This document shows, in pieces, positions 14,588 to 21,866 of a stretch of DNA of 23,054 nucleotides; position 1 is the first letter of the stretch, and each line of letters starts with the position of its first letter. The DNA lies in the IMG/VR virus record IMGVR_UViG_3300033997_000547, positions 1 through 23,054 of that record; one strand, given 5' to 3'. This DNA comes from a virus. Made by a program: the position numbers and the translations under genes. A model generated the notes under the pieces. The model had not been told where the DNA came from, searched no databases, and saw nothing but the letters and a program-made list of their open reading frames with translations.

Positions 14588-16194
14588 GCCGCCCTCCCCT
14601 TGGCGTTGTGCTGCGCCTCGCGGATCCGATCCTCGAGGGCGGCGCGGTCGGCCTTCAGGCGGGCGATGTCGGCAATCGCGCCTGGTGCGGTGATGTCGGC
14701 GGCCAGGCCTGCGATGGAGCGATCCAGCTCCTCGCGGGTCATCAGCAGGTCGGCCAGCAGCGCCTCCGCCTCGCTGAGCCCTGGGCGGTCGAGGAGCACG
14801 TAGAGCCGGTCCTTGCCGAGGCGCAGCCCGTTGGCGGCGGCCTTCAGCGCGGCCGAGGCGCCGAGCGTGACGGGGGGCACGGCGCGGTTGCGCTCGTAGT
14901 GGTTCCTGGCCTGCGGAGCGGCGAACATCGCTTCGAACCGGCCCAGCAGATCCCGGCGATAGGATTCTGACAGATCGCGGTCCTTGATCGCGCCAGCTGC
15001 GGCCTTCAGGCGGACGCGCAGCCCGGTGCGAGCCTCTGGCGTCCCGAGGCGCTCGGCGTGCAGCTCCATGGACCAGAGCGCGTCGACCATCGGCATGCTG
15101 TCGCGCATTTGGGCGACCACCGCCTCGGCGCCCTGCTCGCGCAGCACGTCGTCAGGATCCTTGCCGCCCTTCGGCGTGGCGAAGCGGAAGGTGCGCGTGG
15201 CGCCGAGCAGCGGCATGGCGCGCTCGACTGTCCGGCGCGCCGCGTTCTGGCCGGCCTTGTCACCGTCGAAACACAGGGTCGGCTCGGGGTGGATGCGCCA
15301 GAGCAGCTCCATCTGCTCTTCGCCCAAGGCCGTACCCATCGCCGCGACGGCCGCAACGCCGGCGCGCTGGCAGGCGATGACGTCCATATAGCCTTCGACC
15401 ACCGCCAGGACGGCTTCGCGCGGGTCGGACGGCAGCAGGCGGCGCGCCTCGGGCAGGCCGTACAGGACCCGGCCCTTATGGAAGACGGGCGAATCCGGGC
15501 CGTTCAAGTACTTCGCCCGGGCCGCCGGATCGAGCGCCCGCCCGCCGAAGCTGATCACCCGGCCTCGGCCATCGGTGATGGGGAACATCACGCGGTTACG
15601 GAAGCGGTCGTACGGCGCGCCGCCGTCTTCCGGGGCGATCAGCAGGCCAGCCTCGACAAGCTCGCCCGGCTTCGCGCCCTTGGCGACGAGGTAATCCTTC
15701 AGGGCGGTGCGGCTCTCCGGCGCATAGCCGATGCGGAACCGGCCCCACTCGGTCGACGGGAAGCCCCGGCCGCTCAGGTAGCGTTGGGCGTCGCCGCCTA
15801 CGGGGCGGGTCAGGTTCGCCTGGTACCAAGCCGCCGCCAGCTCCAGCCAGTCCAGCAGGCCGCCGCGGCGCCTGTCTTCGGCGGCGTCGCGCGGATCCTG
15901 GGTCGGGATCGACATACCCGCCTCGGCGGCCAGGCGCTCGACCGCCTCGGCGAAGGTCAGGCGCTCGGTCTCCTGCAGGAACGCAATGACGTCGCCATGC
16001 TTGCCGCTGCTGAAGCAGTGGTAGAAGCCCTTGTCGTCGTTGACGAAGAACGACGGGCTCTTCTCCTTGGCGAAGGGCGAAAGGCCTGCGTATTCACGGC
16101 CCTGGCGGCGCAACTTCACCGTCTTGCCGATCAGGTCCGAGGGCCGGATGCGGACCTTCAGCTCTTCCAGGAAGCTGTCTGGGAAGCGGCTCAT
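14584..16194 (-). CDS. dnaG: DNA primase DnaG with altered zinc site
   Basis: This 536-residue primase would lay RNA primers for phage replication. The N-terminal CHC2 zinc fold is present in shape ('YAGLSPFAKEKSPSFFV', 'GFYHCFSSGKHGD'), but the ligands Cys, His, Cys, Cys are Ser39, Ala42, Cys60 and Ser63, so zinc binding is probably lost. The RNA polymerase domain follows ('RIGYAP', 'RNRVMFPITD..GRVISFGGRAL'), then TOPRIM with 'EGYMDV' (267-272) and 'DGDKAG' (310-315). The C-terminal helicase-binding part (about 430-536) is short and helical. ATG 16194 overlaps the upstream stop; it is coupled to the next gene. Confidence 0.94.
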   Translation of the reverse strand: MSRFPDSFLEELKVRIRPSDLIGKTVKLRRQGREYAGLSPFAKEKSPSFFVNDDKGFYHCFSSGKHGDVIAFLQETERLTFAEAVERLAAEAGMSIPTQDPRDAAEDRRRGGLLDWLELAAAWYQANLTRPVGGDAQRYLSGRGFPSTEWGRFRIGYAPESRTALKDYLVAKGAKPGELVEAGLLIAPEDGGAPYDRFRNRVMFPITDGRGRVISFGGRALDPAARAKYLNGPDSPVFHKGRVLYGLPEARRLLPSDPREAVLAVVEGYMDVIACQRAGVAAVAAMGTALGEEQMELLWRIHPEPTLCFDGDKAGQNAARRTVERAMPLLGATRTFRFATPKGGKDPDDVLREQGAEAVVAQMRDSMPMVDALWSMELHAERLGTPEARTGLRVRLKAAAGAIKDRDLSESYRRDLLGRFEAMFAAPQARNHYERNRAVPPVTLGASAALKAAANGLRLGKDRLYVLLDRPGLSEAEALLADLLMTREELDRSIAGLAADITAPGAIADIARLKADRAALEDRIREAQHNAKGRAA

Positions 16195-16397
16195 GCGACG
16201 CTCCAGGTGTATTCGCCGCAACGGTCCTTAGGATCGGTCACGGGCCATTCGGCCCTCACATCCGATCCGATAACGACGGCGGTTGGCGGGTAGCGCCGGC
16301 ATTGCAGTTCGCCGCGCTTCAGTCCTGTGTCGTGGGAGTGGGCGCACGTCCTGCAACTGGCCGGGGCAGTCGGGAACTTTATTGGAGGCAGCTTCAT
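16191..16397 (-). CDS. Small four-Cys protein
   Basis: This 68-residue protein has Cys15, Cys18, Cys33 and Cys60 ('CRTCAHSH', 'LQCRRYPP', 'DRCGEY'), enough for one zinc or iron-sulfur site. 'C.tC.hs......g...CrryPP' is a common pattern in tiny phage proteins of unknown role. It overlaps the nuclease gene upstream and dnaG downstream by four bases each, bridging the modification and replication modules. Its link to the primase, which lacks its own zinc ligands, is only positional. Confidence 0.8.
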   Translation of the reverse strand: MKLPPIKFPTAPASCRTCAHSHDTGLKRGELQCRRYPPTAVVIGSDVRAEWPVTDPKDRCGEYTWSVA

Positions 16398-17095
16398 GCC
16401 GCGACCTCATCGGCCCGGGCGAACGGCCGGCCGCGCAGGGCAGTGCAGACTCCCTCGCGGATCTGGCGGCCGGTCAGGTGTTCGAGCGCGAGCCGCTTAT
16501 TGATCTCGCGCGTGGCCTTCGGCGTTGTCCCGACACGGTGACGCGCCATCAGGTCGCGAAGCTCGTCAGCCCAGAGCAATTCGAGCTGGGCGCGCGGATC
16601 AGCGGCGTGCTCCATCACGTCGCGCAGCCAGTGGGCGCCCTGGTAGGGGTCCAGGTCGGCAAACCCGTCGTCGGTTTCGACCATGATCCGCACGCGGCGC
16701 AGCTCGTCGATGTACTCCGGGTTGGGCCGGGTGTAGCCAGCCCTGCCGCCACCGGGCTTCTCGACCCAGTCGTAGATGACCAGGCCCGCGCTATCCTTCA
16801 GGGAGCTGGACAAAGCGTTGAGCAATGCGGCCCGGTGCTTCTCGGTGACGTAGAGACGCACGTCGCCCGTGACGCGCAGCGCAGCCGAGACCTGATCGCG
16901 CAGCCGCTTCAGGACGTCCCGCTCGCTCTTGATCTCCACCAGCGTGATCGCCTCGGGGCGAACAGCACCGACGTCGAGCCGAATGCCGCCCCAAGACATA
17001 TTCAGCTCGTGGATGATGCGCGCGGACGGGAACTCGCGGCGCAGCGCGGCCTCGACCTTGGCGCGGATCCGTTCCTCTGCCGGGGAGCCCGCCAT
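16394..17095 (-). CDS. PD-(D/E)XK-like nuclease
   Basis: This 233-residue protein has a nuclease-like core near its N-terminus: helix 'EERIRAKVEAALRREF', then 'IRLDVGAV' with Asp41, and 'TLVEIKSERD' with Glu54 and Lys56, the D...ExK triad, followed by a helix 'LKRLRDQVSAALR'. The C-terminal half ('DLDPYQGAHWLRDVMEHAA' onward) is helical and ends in an Arg-rich segment. This is the architecture of DNA endonucleases that supply the cleavage part of restriction or repair systems. It starts directly after the helicase-methyltransferase stop, which suggests partnership. A repair or MmcB-like role is an alternative. I am confident of the fold, not the substrate. Confidence 0.72.
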   Translation of the reverse strand: MAGSPAEERIRAKVEAALRREFPSARIIHELNMSWGGIRLDVGAVRPEAITLVEIKSERDVLKRLRDQVSAALRVTGDVRLYVTEKHRAALLNALSSSLKDSAGLVIYDWVEKPGGGRAGYTRPNPEYIDELRRVRIMVETDDGFADLDPYQGAHWLRDVMEHAADPRAQLELLWADELRDLMARHRVGTTPKATREINKRLALEHLTGRQIREGVCTALRGRPFARADEVAA

Positions 17096-19612
17096 CTAGG
17101 CCGCCTCCCCCACGTCGTTCCGGCCGGCGTCCAGGACGTCGAACAGGGTCGGCTGGGTCACCTCGAACTCGGCGGCCGTCAGGTAGCGGAGGCTGTCCTT
17201 GAAGTACTGCTCGTTCAGCTCCGAGCCGTAGCCGCGACGGCCCAAGGTGACGGCGCGGACCGGAACGGTGCCAATACCGGCGAACGGGTCATAGACCAGG
17301 TCGCCCTTGGCCGAGCAGAACCGGATGACACGGTCGACGATGTCGATCTGCAGGGGGCAGACGTGCTTCTCGCGGTTGCCCAGGGACTGCTCGTTGTTGA
17401 GCGTCAGCACCCGGACGATGTCGGTCCAGACGACGCCCGTCGGCGATTCCAGGGCCAGGGCGGCGAAGGTCTTCGGCAGGGCGCCGCGCTCGGCCAGGGC
17501 TTCGGCCAGGCGAACGTGGTCTTCGTGGTCATAGACCACCCGGCCCGACTGCTCTCGGAAGGCGCGCTGCAGCTGCTTGGGTGGCAGGGCGGCCAGCTCG
17601 TCGACGGTCAGGTACCGATCACCACCGCTGCGCCAGTAGGAGGCGGCGTCGATCTGCCACCGCGCCAGGCTGTACTCGTCCAGGCCCTTGGTCACCGGAT
17701 CGTCGGCATAGCCGCGCGAAAGGTCGGTCTGGGCCTTGCGGAAGAACAGCATGTACTCCGGCGAGCCGGAGCCCATCTTCGTGGCATCCTTGCGCATCTC
17801 GGAGTAGCCGAGGCGATAGGTCTGGTTGTTCTCCCGAACCACGTCCGTCTCGATCGGGCGGACCGCCAGAAGGTGGAAGCCGTGCTTGCGGTAGTGGGCA
17901 ATGCAGTCGGCGTGGAACGGCTCGACGGTCGGGAAGCTCAGGCCCGTGACGTTGCCGAACAGGATGCGGTCCTTGACGTGCACGGCCAGGATCCGGCCGG
18001 GCTTCAGGATCCGGAGCAGCTCCGGCGTCAGGAAGTCTAGCTGGTCGAAGAACGCGCCGTTGTCGCGGTTGTGGCCGAAGTCATTGTAGCTCTCGCAGTA
18101 CTCGTACTGCGTCCCGAACGGGATAGAGGTCAGGATCAGGCCGACGTGGTCGCTGGGCATGCGACGGGCCTCGTCGACGCAGTCGTTGTTGACCGCGGTC
18201 CAGCGCTCGCCGCTTTCCTGGCGCCGGGTGACGCCGATGCTCCGGCGCATGGTCTCGACCGCCGCGATCCGGCCCAAGCCGTACTTGCGGATGATCTCGG
18301 TCATGCGCTCGCGAAGCTCGATGTCGCGGGCCCACTTCTCCTCGAGGTTCCGGCGCTGCTCGCGCTCGGTCTCGGCGTAGACGATGTCGATCACCACAGG
18401 ATGGGCCTGGCCGAAGCGCTGGATCCGGTGGATGGCCTGAATGAAGTCGCGGAACTTCGGCCCGATGCCGGCGAAGATGGCCCGGTGGCAGTGGCGCTGC
18501 AGGTTACCCCCCGCGCCGAGCATCACCGGCTTTGCGGCAAGGTCGCTCAAAACGCCGTTCTTGAAGTCGCGCAGGATCTGGTCGCGTTCGTCCAGGTCCT
18601 GGGTCCCGTAGATGGCCTTGGCCTGAGGCAGCGCCGCGGCGATCGCCTCGCGCTCCGCCTCGAGGTCGTGCCAGATGATGAAGTGGTTCTCCGGCTCGGC
18701 CTCGCGCAGCTCCTTGACCTTGGCGACGCGGGTCGGGAGCGTGTCGCGCTTCTCGCGGGCCGCCTCCTGCAGGCTCACCGCGGCGTCGCGCAGGAGCTTC
18801 ATCTGGCCGCGCGCGTCGCAACCGGCGTCGGTGATGTCCGCCTGGACCTCGTGCCAGCGGACCTCCAGCTCGGGGAGGACGTAGCCCTCGTCGCTGTAGC
18901 CAAGGTCCGAGGGCTTTTGAAGGAAGATCGCCCAGGTCGAGGCCCAGAGCCAGAATTCGTCTTCCTTGTGGGGGTAGAGGGTCAGGTCGCCCGCCTTCTC
19001 GGCGTTGCGTTGGAAGAAGCGCGTCAGGGCCTGGCCTGTGTCCATGGCGCCGAGGAAGCCGGCGTAGTGGATCAGCTCCTTGTAACGGTTCGGCGAGGGC
19101 GTGGCCGTCGCGACGTAGCGGAACGGCACCGGCTCGAACGCCGGCATGAACTCCTGGAAGGTCTTGGAGCCGTAGCTCCGGAGCACGTCGGCCTCGTCCA
19201 GGCTGGCGAAGATGAAGCGGCTGGGCGTGATCTTGCCCTCGCGCACGCTCTCGTAGTTCGTCAGATGCATTTTGCCCGGCTGGATCTCGGCGTCGGTCTG
19301 GATGAAGACCAGCTCGATCCCCATCGTGGCCGCGTCGTCGAAGAACTCCTGCCGCACGCCCAGCGGGGCGACGATCAGGCCCTCGCCGGCATGACGCATC
19401 AGGACCTGGCGGCCGGTCTCCAGCTGCATCGACGTCTTGTGCAGTCCGTAGCTGGTGAAGTAGGCGCGGCAGCCGCCGGCGAGGCCCCACTGGACGATCG
19501 CCTTGCAGTGCGGCTTGAGCCACGGGTGCAGCTCGTCGATCTCGACATGGAAGCCGGTCGTCGGCGCCGCGATCGCCTTGTCTTCCAGGAACTTCAGATA
19601 GGCGTCGGTCAC
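17096..19612 (-). CDS. SNF2-like helicase / DNA methyltransferase fusion
   Basis: This 838-residue protein joins two enzymes. Residues 1 to about 420 are an SF2/SNF2-type ATPase: motif I 'SYGLHKTS' (54-61, His where Gly is usual), motif II 'LDEAD' (138-142), motif III 'ATATPSP' and motif VI 'HRIQRFGQ' (395-402). Residues about 465-805 are a beta-class amino-methyltransferase: motif IV 'TSIPF' (495-499), a long target-recognition region with 'VVRENNQTYRLGYSE', and C-terminal SAM motif 'DPFAGIGT' (775-782). That motif order fits N6-adenine or N4-cytosine methylation. Similar fusions occur in other phages, probably for self-protection or antirestriction. The start is GTG 19612 in a GTGA overlap. 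Confidence 0.9.
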   Translation of the reverse strand: MTDAYLKFLEDKAIAAPTTGFHVEIDELHPWLKPHCKAIVQWGLAGGCRAYFTSYGLHKTSMQLETGRQVLMRHAGEGLIVAPLGVRQEFFDDAATMGIELVFIQTDAEIQPGKMHLTNYESVREGKITPSRFIFASLDEADVLRSYGSKTFQEFMPAFEPVPFRYVATATPSPNRYKELIHYAGFLGAMDTGQALTRFFQRNAEKAGDLTLYPHKEDEFWLWASTWAIFLQKPSDLGYSDEGYVLPELEVRWHEVQADITDAGCDARGQMKLLRDAAVSLQEAAREKRDTLPTRVAKVKELREAEPENHFIIWHDLEAEREAIAAALPQAKAIYGTQDLDERDQILRDFKNGVLSDLAAKPVMLGAGGNLQRHCHRAIFAGIGPKFRDFIQAIHRIQRFGQAHPVVIDIVYAETEREQRRNLEEKWARDIELRERMTEIIRKYGLGRIAAVETMRRSIGVTRRQESGERWTAVNNDCVDEARRMPSDHVGLILTSIPFGTQYEYCESYNDFGHNRDNGAFFDQLDFLTPELLRILKPGRILAVHVKDRILFGNVTGLSFPTVEPFHADCIAHYRKHGFHLLAVRPIETDVVRENNQTYRLGYSEMRKDATKMGSGSPEYMLFFRKAQTDLSRGYADDPVTKGLDEYSLARWQIDAASYWRSGGDRYLTVDELAALPPKQLQRAFREQSGRVVYDHEDHVRLAEALAERGALPKTFAALALESPTGVVWTDIVRVLTLNNEQSLGNREKHVCPLQIDIVDRVIRFCSAKGDLVYDPFAGIGTVPVRAVTLGRRGYGSELNEQYFKDSLRYLTAAEFEVTQPTLFDVLDAGRNDVGEAA

Positions 19613-19914
19613 GGGCGCACCTCCTGGCCGGCGTCGGCGCCTTGGAATGGGAACGGAGGTGGCGACGGCGGCGCCATGGCGCTGTTCTCGCGCGCGGCCC
19701 AGGTCAGCAGCACCGTGTTCATGCCGAGCGCGCCGCGGTACGGCGGCAGCTCGTAGCAGACGTAGGCGGCGAAGCCGGCTGGGGTCAGTTCGACCCGCTG
19801 ATGCGGCTTGAACCGGGCGAATTCGGTGTCGAGGCGGGCCAGCACCACCGCCCCGTCGGCAGTGACGCAGTGCCGGATCGCCTCCATGGGCAGGGTCCAG
19901 GCCGGGCCGATCAT
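19609..19914 (-). CDS. 101-residue protein between two methyltransferases
   Basis: The protein starts MIGPAWTLPMEAIRHCVTAD and carries 'RLDTEFARFKPHQRVELTPAGFAAYVCYELPPY', a mixed fold with no catalytic motif, then a Pro-rich disordered tail (APPSPPPFPF). It overlaps the truncated C5 methyltransferase and the helicase-methyltransferase by four bases each. It sits where the missing C-terminal half of the C5 enzyme would be expected, but I do not see convincing motif IX or X. Function unknown. Confidence 0.7.
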   Translation of the reverse strand: MIGPAWTLPMEAIRHCVTADGAVVLARLDTEFARFKPHQRVELTPAGFAAYVCYELPPYRGALGMNTVLLTWAARENSAMAPPSPPPFPFQGADAGQEVRP

Positions 19915-20750
19915 GCCGCGATCCTTTCCTGTTCGGGCGCGTAGTCGGCCGCGATCAGCTCGCGCCATTCGACCTTGTAGCCGAAGTGCTCCAGCTTCCC
20001 GACCCAGAGCCGGAAGATAAGGCCCTTGTGGCGCGGATCCGGCTGGCCAGCCTTGTAGAGCCGCCCCTTGCGGCGGCCGTCGCGGTCCTGGCCGTGCAGT
20101 TCGGCGGCGGCGTCGACCGCAGGGCGGATGGCGCTCTGCAGGTCGGCCTCGGTCGGGTCGATCGTGTCGAAGAGCGAGAGCTGCTCGGCCGCAACCAGCT
20201 TGTCAGCCTGCTCGGCTAGGGTGGCGATCTCGTCGTCGAAGATGAAGGTGTCTTCCTCGAGGAGCGGACCCCAGTCCTGGAATTCTTCGACGTTCTCCAG
20301 GGCGATGACACGCGGCCGGACCTGGGCGGCCCAGCGAACCACGATCCATGCGAGCGACCGGATCTTCTTCTCGCGCGGCTTGCCGCCGCGGGCCTTCGAG
20401 TGGTGCTTGCAGTCGGGCGAGGCCCAGAGCAGGCCCACCTTGCGCTCACCACCGCACGGGCGACGGAATTCGGCGATCGCCTCCTTGGGGCAGACCTCGT
20501 TGACGTCGGCGCAGTAGTGCCGGGTCGTGGGATGGTTCGCGGCGTGCAGCGCGACCGCTTCCTTGTCGTGATTGATCGCGATGTCCGGGTGACGGCCCGT
20601 GGCCATCAGGATCGCGGTCGATGCGCCGCCGCCGCCGGCGAACAGATCGACGATCAGCTCGTCGTTGTCGTTGGCGTGGGGCGGGGTCCAGGGAGCCTTG
20701 GCATGGCCCAGATCTTCCAGGACCTGGCGGGCAGCAGCTGCAGCGCTCAT
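19911..20750 (-). CDS. C5 cytosine methyltransferase, truncated at motif VIII
   Basis: This 279-residue protein has the N-terminal half of a DNA cytosine-5 methyltransferase: SAM motif I 'DLFAGGGG' (35-42), the catalytic Cys in 'SPDC' (111-114, motif IV, followed by 'KHHSKARGGKP') and motif VI 'ENVEEF' (152-157). A charged insert of about 70 residues (163-235) follows, then 'LEHFGYKVEWRELIAADY'. Related phage enzymes continue with 'GAPT.RKR' and about 200 further residues with the target-recognition domain and motifs IX and X; here the chain ends 'APEQERIAA'. It may be inactive, act with a partner, or have another role. ATGA overlaps occur at both ends. Confidence 0.86.
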   Translation of the reverse strand: MSAAAAARQVLEDLGHAKAPWTPPHANDNDELIVDLFAGGGGASTAILMATGRHPDIAINHDKEAVALHAANHPTTRHYCADVNEVCPKEAIAEFRRPCGGERKVGLLWASPDCKHHSKARGGKPREKKIRSLAWIVVRWAAQVRPRVIALENVEEFQDWGPLLEEDTFIFDDEIATLAEQADKLVAAEQLSLFDTIDPTEADLQSAIRPAVDAAAELHGQDRDGRRKGRLYKAGQPDPRHKGLIFRLWVGKLEHFGYKVEWRELIAADYAPEQERIAA

Positions 20751-20998
20751 GCTGGTTTCCTTTGCTTCCAGTGAAGGGCGAACACCTCGCGGTCGAAGAC
20801 CTCGAAGGCGGCCTCCTCGCAGGCGAGTTGGATGAAGAAGTCGGCCAGGCGCAGGGCGTAGGCCGCGCCGCTCTCGCCGGGCTGCTGTTCAGCCGGGGCG
20901 GACGGATCGCCCGCCTCGATGCGGCGCTGGCCCTCGGCCAGAATGTCAGCGATCTGGGGGCGCCGGATCGTCAGGGTGTCGACGTGCACGATCTTCAC
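20747..20998 (-). CDS. 83-residue acidic helical protein, unknown
   Basis: Translation starts at GTG 20998, overlapping the preceding TGA as GTGA; the protein reads MKIVHVDTLTIRRPQIADIL, an opening beta strand followed by helices 'GAAYALRLADFFIQLACEEAAFEVF'. It is moderately acidic in the middle with one Cys. It ends 'HWKQRKPA', overlapping the C5 methyltransferase start. No family is recognised. Confidence 0.7.
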   Translation of the reverse strand: MKIVHVDTLTIRRPQIADILAEGQRRIEAGDPSAPAEQQPGESGAAYALRLADFFIQLACEEAAFEVFDREVFALHWKQRKPA

Positions 20999-21570
20999 GA
21001 CACCACCGCCAACTCTGGCCAGCGGAACACGCGCACACGATGACGGCCGAGGGTCACGTCGTTTCGGACGCGCGGTCCCTCGTTCCAGGCCATGGCGACG
21101 GCCTCGCCGTCGGGATGGTCGATCCCGCGCAGGATGATCGCGCCGCAAGGGCCGTGACCCAGGTAGAGCGCGACGTCTCCGGCTTGGGTGCGCGCGGCTC
21201 CCCTGCCCTCGACGATCTCCATGCCCGCGTCGATCAGGACCGCCTGCAGGTCGGTGGCGTCCGGTTCGACCGTGACGGCGTCGGCTGGCGTCAGTCCCTG
21301 GGGCGGGATCTTGGTGGGATACGCCTTCAGCGGCATATCGAGCAGGGCTCGCGTCCTCCGCTTCGCCATGAATGCGCGGGCATCGAACGTCATCTGGACG
21401 ACCTGCCGCACGAACCCGAACCCGTCGAACGCGAGCGGCCCACGGCCGCCCATCTCGAACGATGGCTGCAGCGAAAGCAGGTAGAGCGCGGCGTCCGCCA
21501 TCATCTCGCCGGCGGGCAGTTCCCGAACGGGGATGCCATTCAAGCTGCTGATCGCCGTCTCGCTCAGCAT
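20995..21570 (-). CDS. NlpC/P60-like fold protein without the catalytic Cys
   Basis: This 191-residue protein carries 'FEMGGRGPLAFDGFGFVRQVV' (partial run, residues 38-58), which aligns with the NlpC/P60 active-site helix 'wGG..p.gFDCSGFVqyv'; Gly50 and Phe51 replace the Cys-Ser, so the nucleophile is missing. Further on, 'AGDVALYLGHG' (130-140) matches the 'pGDlvff' strand, and 'CGAIILRG' could be the next strand. Peptidase activity is therefore unlikely. Phage NlpC/P60 proteins normally lie among tail genes; this one is among early genes. ATG 21570 follows a good AGGAGG. The homology is my reading of motifs and is uncertain. Confidence 0.6.
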   Translation of the reverse strand: MLSETAISSLNGIPVRELPAGEMMADAALYLLSLQPSFEMGGRGPLAFDGFGFVRQVVQMTFDARAFMAKRRTRALLDMPLKAYPTKIPPQGLTPADAVTVEPDATDLQAVLIDAGMEIVEGRGAARTQAGDVALYLGHGPCGAIILRGIDHPDGEAVAMAWNEGPRVRNDVTLGRHRVRVFRWPELAVVS

Positions 21571-21866
21571 CGAGCCCTCCTCTTGGCGTTCTGCTGGATC
21601 TGCTCGGCTGCGCTGAAGGCCTGGCCCGACAGGCTGGCCAGGTGCGTGCCGGTCGCGGAGGGGCCGCAGGCCTGGGCCGCGTTCATCGCGCTGGCGGTGC
21701 ACAACTCGCGCGCCAGGTCCTGGCGCTCGTTCGGGTCGATGACGTCGCGCATCACGCCCGCCACCGTGTCGAGGGCGCGTTCGCGCATCCGGCCGCGCCT
21801 GGCGCTACGCTCGCGATCGCCGTCGATGCGGCTCACGACGTGGGTCTCGCGACGGTTCAGGCCCAT
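21564..21866 (-). CDS. 100-residue basic protein, unknown
   Basis: The protein starts MGLNRRETHVVSRIDGDRER and its first third is Arg-rich; the remainder is helical and Ala-rich ('ARELCTASAMNAAQACG', 'LASLSGQAFSAAEQIQQNA') with a final 'KRRARC'. ATG 21866 overlaps the GcrA-like gene by ten bases; the in-frame ATG at 22046 lies well inside that gene and is rejected. Downstream it supplies the ribosome binding site of the NlpC/P60-like gene. No family is recognised. Confidence 0.68.
   Translation of the reverse strand: MGLNRRETHVVSRIDGDRERSARRGRMRERALDTVAGVMRDVIDPNERQDLARELCTASAMNAAQACGPSATGTHLASLSGQAFSAAEQIQQNAKRRARC

Noticed and set aside
15058-19756. Several long plus-strand frames opposite dnaG and the helicase-methyltransferase
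   Set aside because: All are antisense to genes with intact catalytic motifs and show the biased composition of mirror frames.
19609-19914. Beta subunit completing the truncated C5 methyltransferase
   Set aside because: Only a weak 'VELTPAGF' likeness to motif IX and no motif X or recognition domain; too short.
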